A stretch of 8,729 nt of DNA from Pseudomonas sp. PGPPP3 (GTDB lineage: Bacteria > Pseudomonadota > Gammaproteobacteria > Pseudomonadales > Pseudomonadaceae): assembly GCA_002256055.1 (NCBI GenBank), contig NKIE01000093.1, forward strand, positions 1-8,729, given 5' to 3'. Position 1 is the first letter of the stretch, and every line of letters begins with the position of its first letter. Positions 7,902-8,729 of the stretch are shown here, piece by piece. The position numbers and the translations under genes are program-made. The notes beneath the pieces were generated by a model, which saw nothing but the letters and a program-made list of their open reading frames with translations, was not told the DNA's origin and ran no database searches.

Positions 7902-8210
7902 TCAGCGGGCAGTAGCGCCCTGCAGACGTTCTAGCTGTTTTTCCTTGTGCTTGATCAGTTGACGGTCGAGTTTGTCAGCGAGCAGGTCGATCGCTGCATA
8001 CATGTCTTCGTGCTCGGCGTTGGCGACGACTTCGGCGCCGGCGACGTGCAGGGTGGCTTCGATTTTCTGCTTGAGCTTCTCGACCGCCATGGTCACCTGA
8101 ACATTGGTGATTCGGTCGAAGTGACGTGACAATCGGGCGAACTTTTCGTCGATGTAATCACGCAGGGCGTCGGTCACATCCAGTTGGTGTCCACTGATGT
8201 TGACTTGCAT
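7902..8210 (-). CDS. hpf: Ribosome hibernation promoting factor, short form
   Basis: The 102-residue product is a short-type HPF / YfiA-family (formerly sigma-54 modulation) protein. It binds the 30S decoding region in stationary phase and supports 100S ribosome dimers together with RMF. The beta-alpha-beta fold is readable: MQVNISGHQLDVTDALRDYI, then KFARLSRHFDRITNVQVTM, then IEATLHVAGAEVVANAEHED and the helix MYAAIDLLADKLDRQLIKHK with a basic end. It has no C-terminal dimerisation domain, so it is not the long form. A good ribosome binding site, AAGGAG (8219-8224 on plus as CTCCTT), lies eight bases upstream of the ATG. It follows rpoN after 82 bases, the largest gap in this operon, and its UGA stop is followed by C. 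Confidence 0.96.
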   Translation of the reverse strand: MQVNISGHQLDVTDALRDYIDEKFARLSRHFDRITNVQVTMAVEKLKQKIEATLHVAGAEVVANAEHEDMYAAIDLLADKLDRQLIKHKEKQLERLQGATAR

Positions 8211-8218
8211 ACCGCATT

Positions 8219-8224
8219 CTCCTT
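8219..8224 (-). promoter_or_regulatory. Ribosome binding site of hpf
   Basis: AAGGAG on the minus strand with an eight-base spacer to the ATG at 8210. It is the strongest site in this operon and contrasts with ptsN, which has none visible. Confidence 0.6.
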
Positions 8225-8238
8225 GTTGCCGTGTGTAA

Positions 8239-8262
8239 GTAACAGGCTAGCAGGCCTGTCAC
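8239..8262 (-). other. RNA hairpin in the rpoN-hpf gap
   Basis: On the minus strand GTGACAGGC and GCCTGTTAC form a nine-pair stem (one G-U) around a six-base loop, about 29 bases upstream of the hpf ATG. No T-tract follows, so it is more likely a processing, stability or attenuation element than a full terminator. Transcription from rpoN may continue into hpf, or hpf may have its own promoter in this gap; I see no convincing -35/-10 pair. Confidence 0.4.
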
Positions 8263-8292
8263 CAGAAACACTGTGGCGTTGCTCAAGTCGTC

Positions 8293-8729
8293 TCAGATAA
8301 GTCGTTTACGTTCGCTGGAAGGCGCTATTCCGAGGGATTCGCGGTACTTGGCTACGGTGCGACGGGCGACTTGAATGCCTTGTGCTTCCAGTAAACCAGC
8401 GATCTTGCTGTCACTCAACGGCTTTTTCTGATTTTCCGCAGCCACCAGTTTTTTGATGATGGCGCGGATCGCGGTAGACGAGCATTCGCCGCCTTCCGAG
8501 GTGCTGACGTGGCTGGAAAAGAAGTATTTCAGCTCGTAAATTCCACGCGGGGTGTGCATGAATTTTTGCGTGGTGACGCGCGAAATAGTCGACTCGTGCA
8601 TGCCTACGGCTTCGGCGATATCGTGAAGGACCAAGGGCTTCATGGCCTCGTCGCCATACTCGAGGAAGCCGCGCTGGTGTTCGACGATCTGGGTCGCAAC
8701 CTTCATCCGGGTTTCGTTGCGGCTTTGCA
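8293..8729 (-). CDS. rpoN: RNA polymerase sigma-54 factor, C-terminal part
   Basis: The last 145 codons of sigma-54 are visible; the 5' end lies beyond the right edge. Sigma-54 directs RNA polymerase to -24/-12 promoters that need an enhancer-binding ATPase, covering nitrogen assimilation, flagella and other regulons. Visible parts are the end of the core-binding/DNA-binding region ([20 protein letters not shown]), the helix-turn-helix [20 protein letters not shown], the [12 protein letters not shown] segment, and the RpoN box [10 protein letters not shown] (8338-8367), which contacts the -24 element. The protein ends at SSERKRLI. The frame is intact within the window. It is the first visible gene of the operon that continues with hpf, ptsN, rapZ and ptsO, linking sigma-54 to PTS-Ntr regulation. 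Confidence 0.97.
   Translation of the reverse strand, partial: QSRNETRMKVATQIVEHQRGFLEYGDEAMKPLVLHDIAEAVGMHESTISRVTTQKFMHTPRGIYELKYFFSSHVSTSEGGECSSTAIRAIIKKLVAAENQKKPLSDSKIAGLLEAQGIQVARRTVAKYRESLGIAPSSERKRLI

Overview
This looks like a chromosomal housekeeping segment from Pseudomonas or a close relative in the Pseudomonadaceae. The order rpoN-hpf-ptsN-rapZ-ptsO beside pmbA, darP, tldD, a nitrilase-family gene and yhdP is characteristic of that group. Base composition is G+C-rich and even across all genes. I see no insertion sequence, tRNA, rRNA, CRISPR array, phage gene or other sign of recent transfer, and no candidate for an undescribed defence or mobile system.

Left part (1-4232, plus strand). 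The window opens inside yhdP, a long AsmA-like envelope gene. Its reading frame is interrupted by two in-frame stop codons (TAG at 144-146, TAA at 501-503), while the frame and protein similarity continue undisturbed on both sides. A nitrilase-superfamily amidase follows, and then tldD, whose ATG overlaps the amidase stop codon (ATGA).

Middle (4233-6246). darP (yjgA) lies on the minus strand, converging with tldD and diverging from pmbA (tldE). The two subunits of the TldD/TldE protease are therefore near neighbours but separated by an inverted ribosome-assembly gene.

Right part (6247-8729, minus strand). This is the nitrogen phosphotransferase operon, read right to left: the 3' end of rpoN (sigma-54), hpf (ribosome hibernation), ptsN (EIIA-Ntr), rapZ (nucleotide-binding regulator) and ptsO (NPr). 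The genes are tightly packed. ptsN has no visible Shine-Dalgarno sequence and sits in the same frame as hpf, five codons after its stop. The operon ends at a perfect 15-bp inverted repeat, one arm of which encodes the last four residues and stop of ptsO and which also lies 8 bases after the pmbA stop.

The points most worth a second look are the doubly interrupted yhdP, the unusual hpf-ptsN junction and the terminator built into the end of ptsO. All intergenic gaps are under 100 bases.
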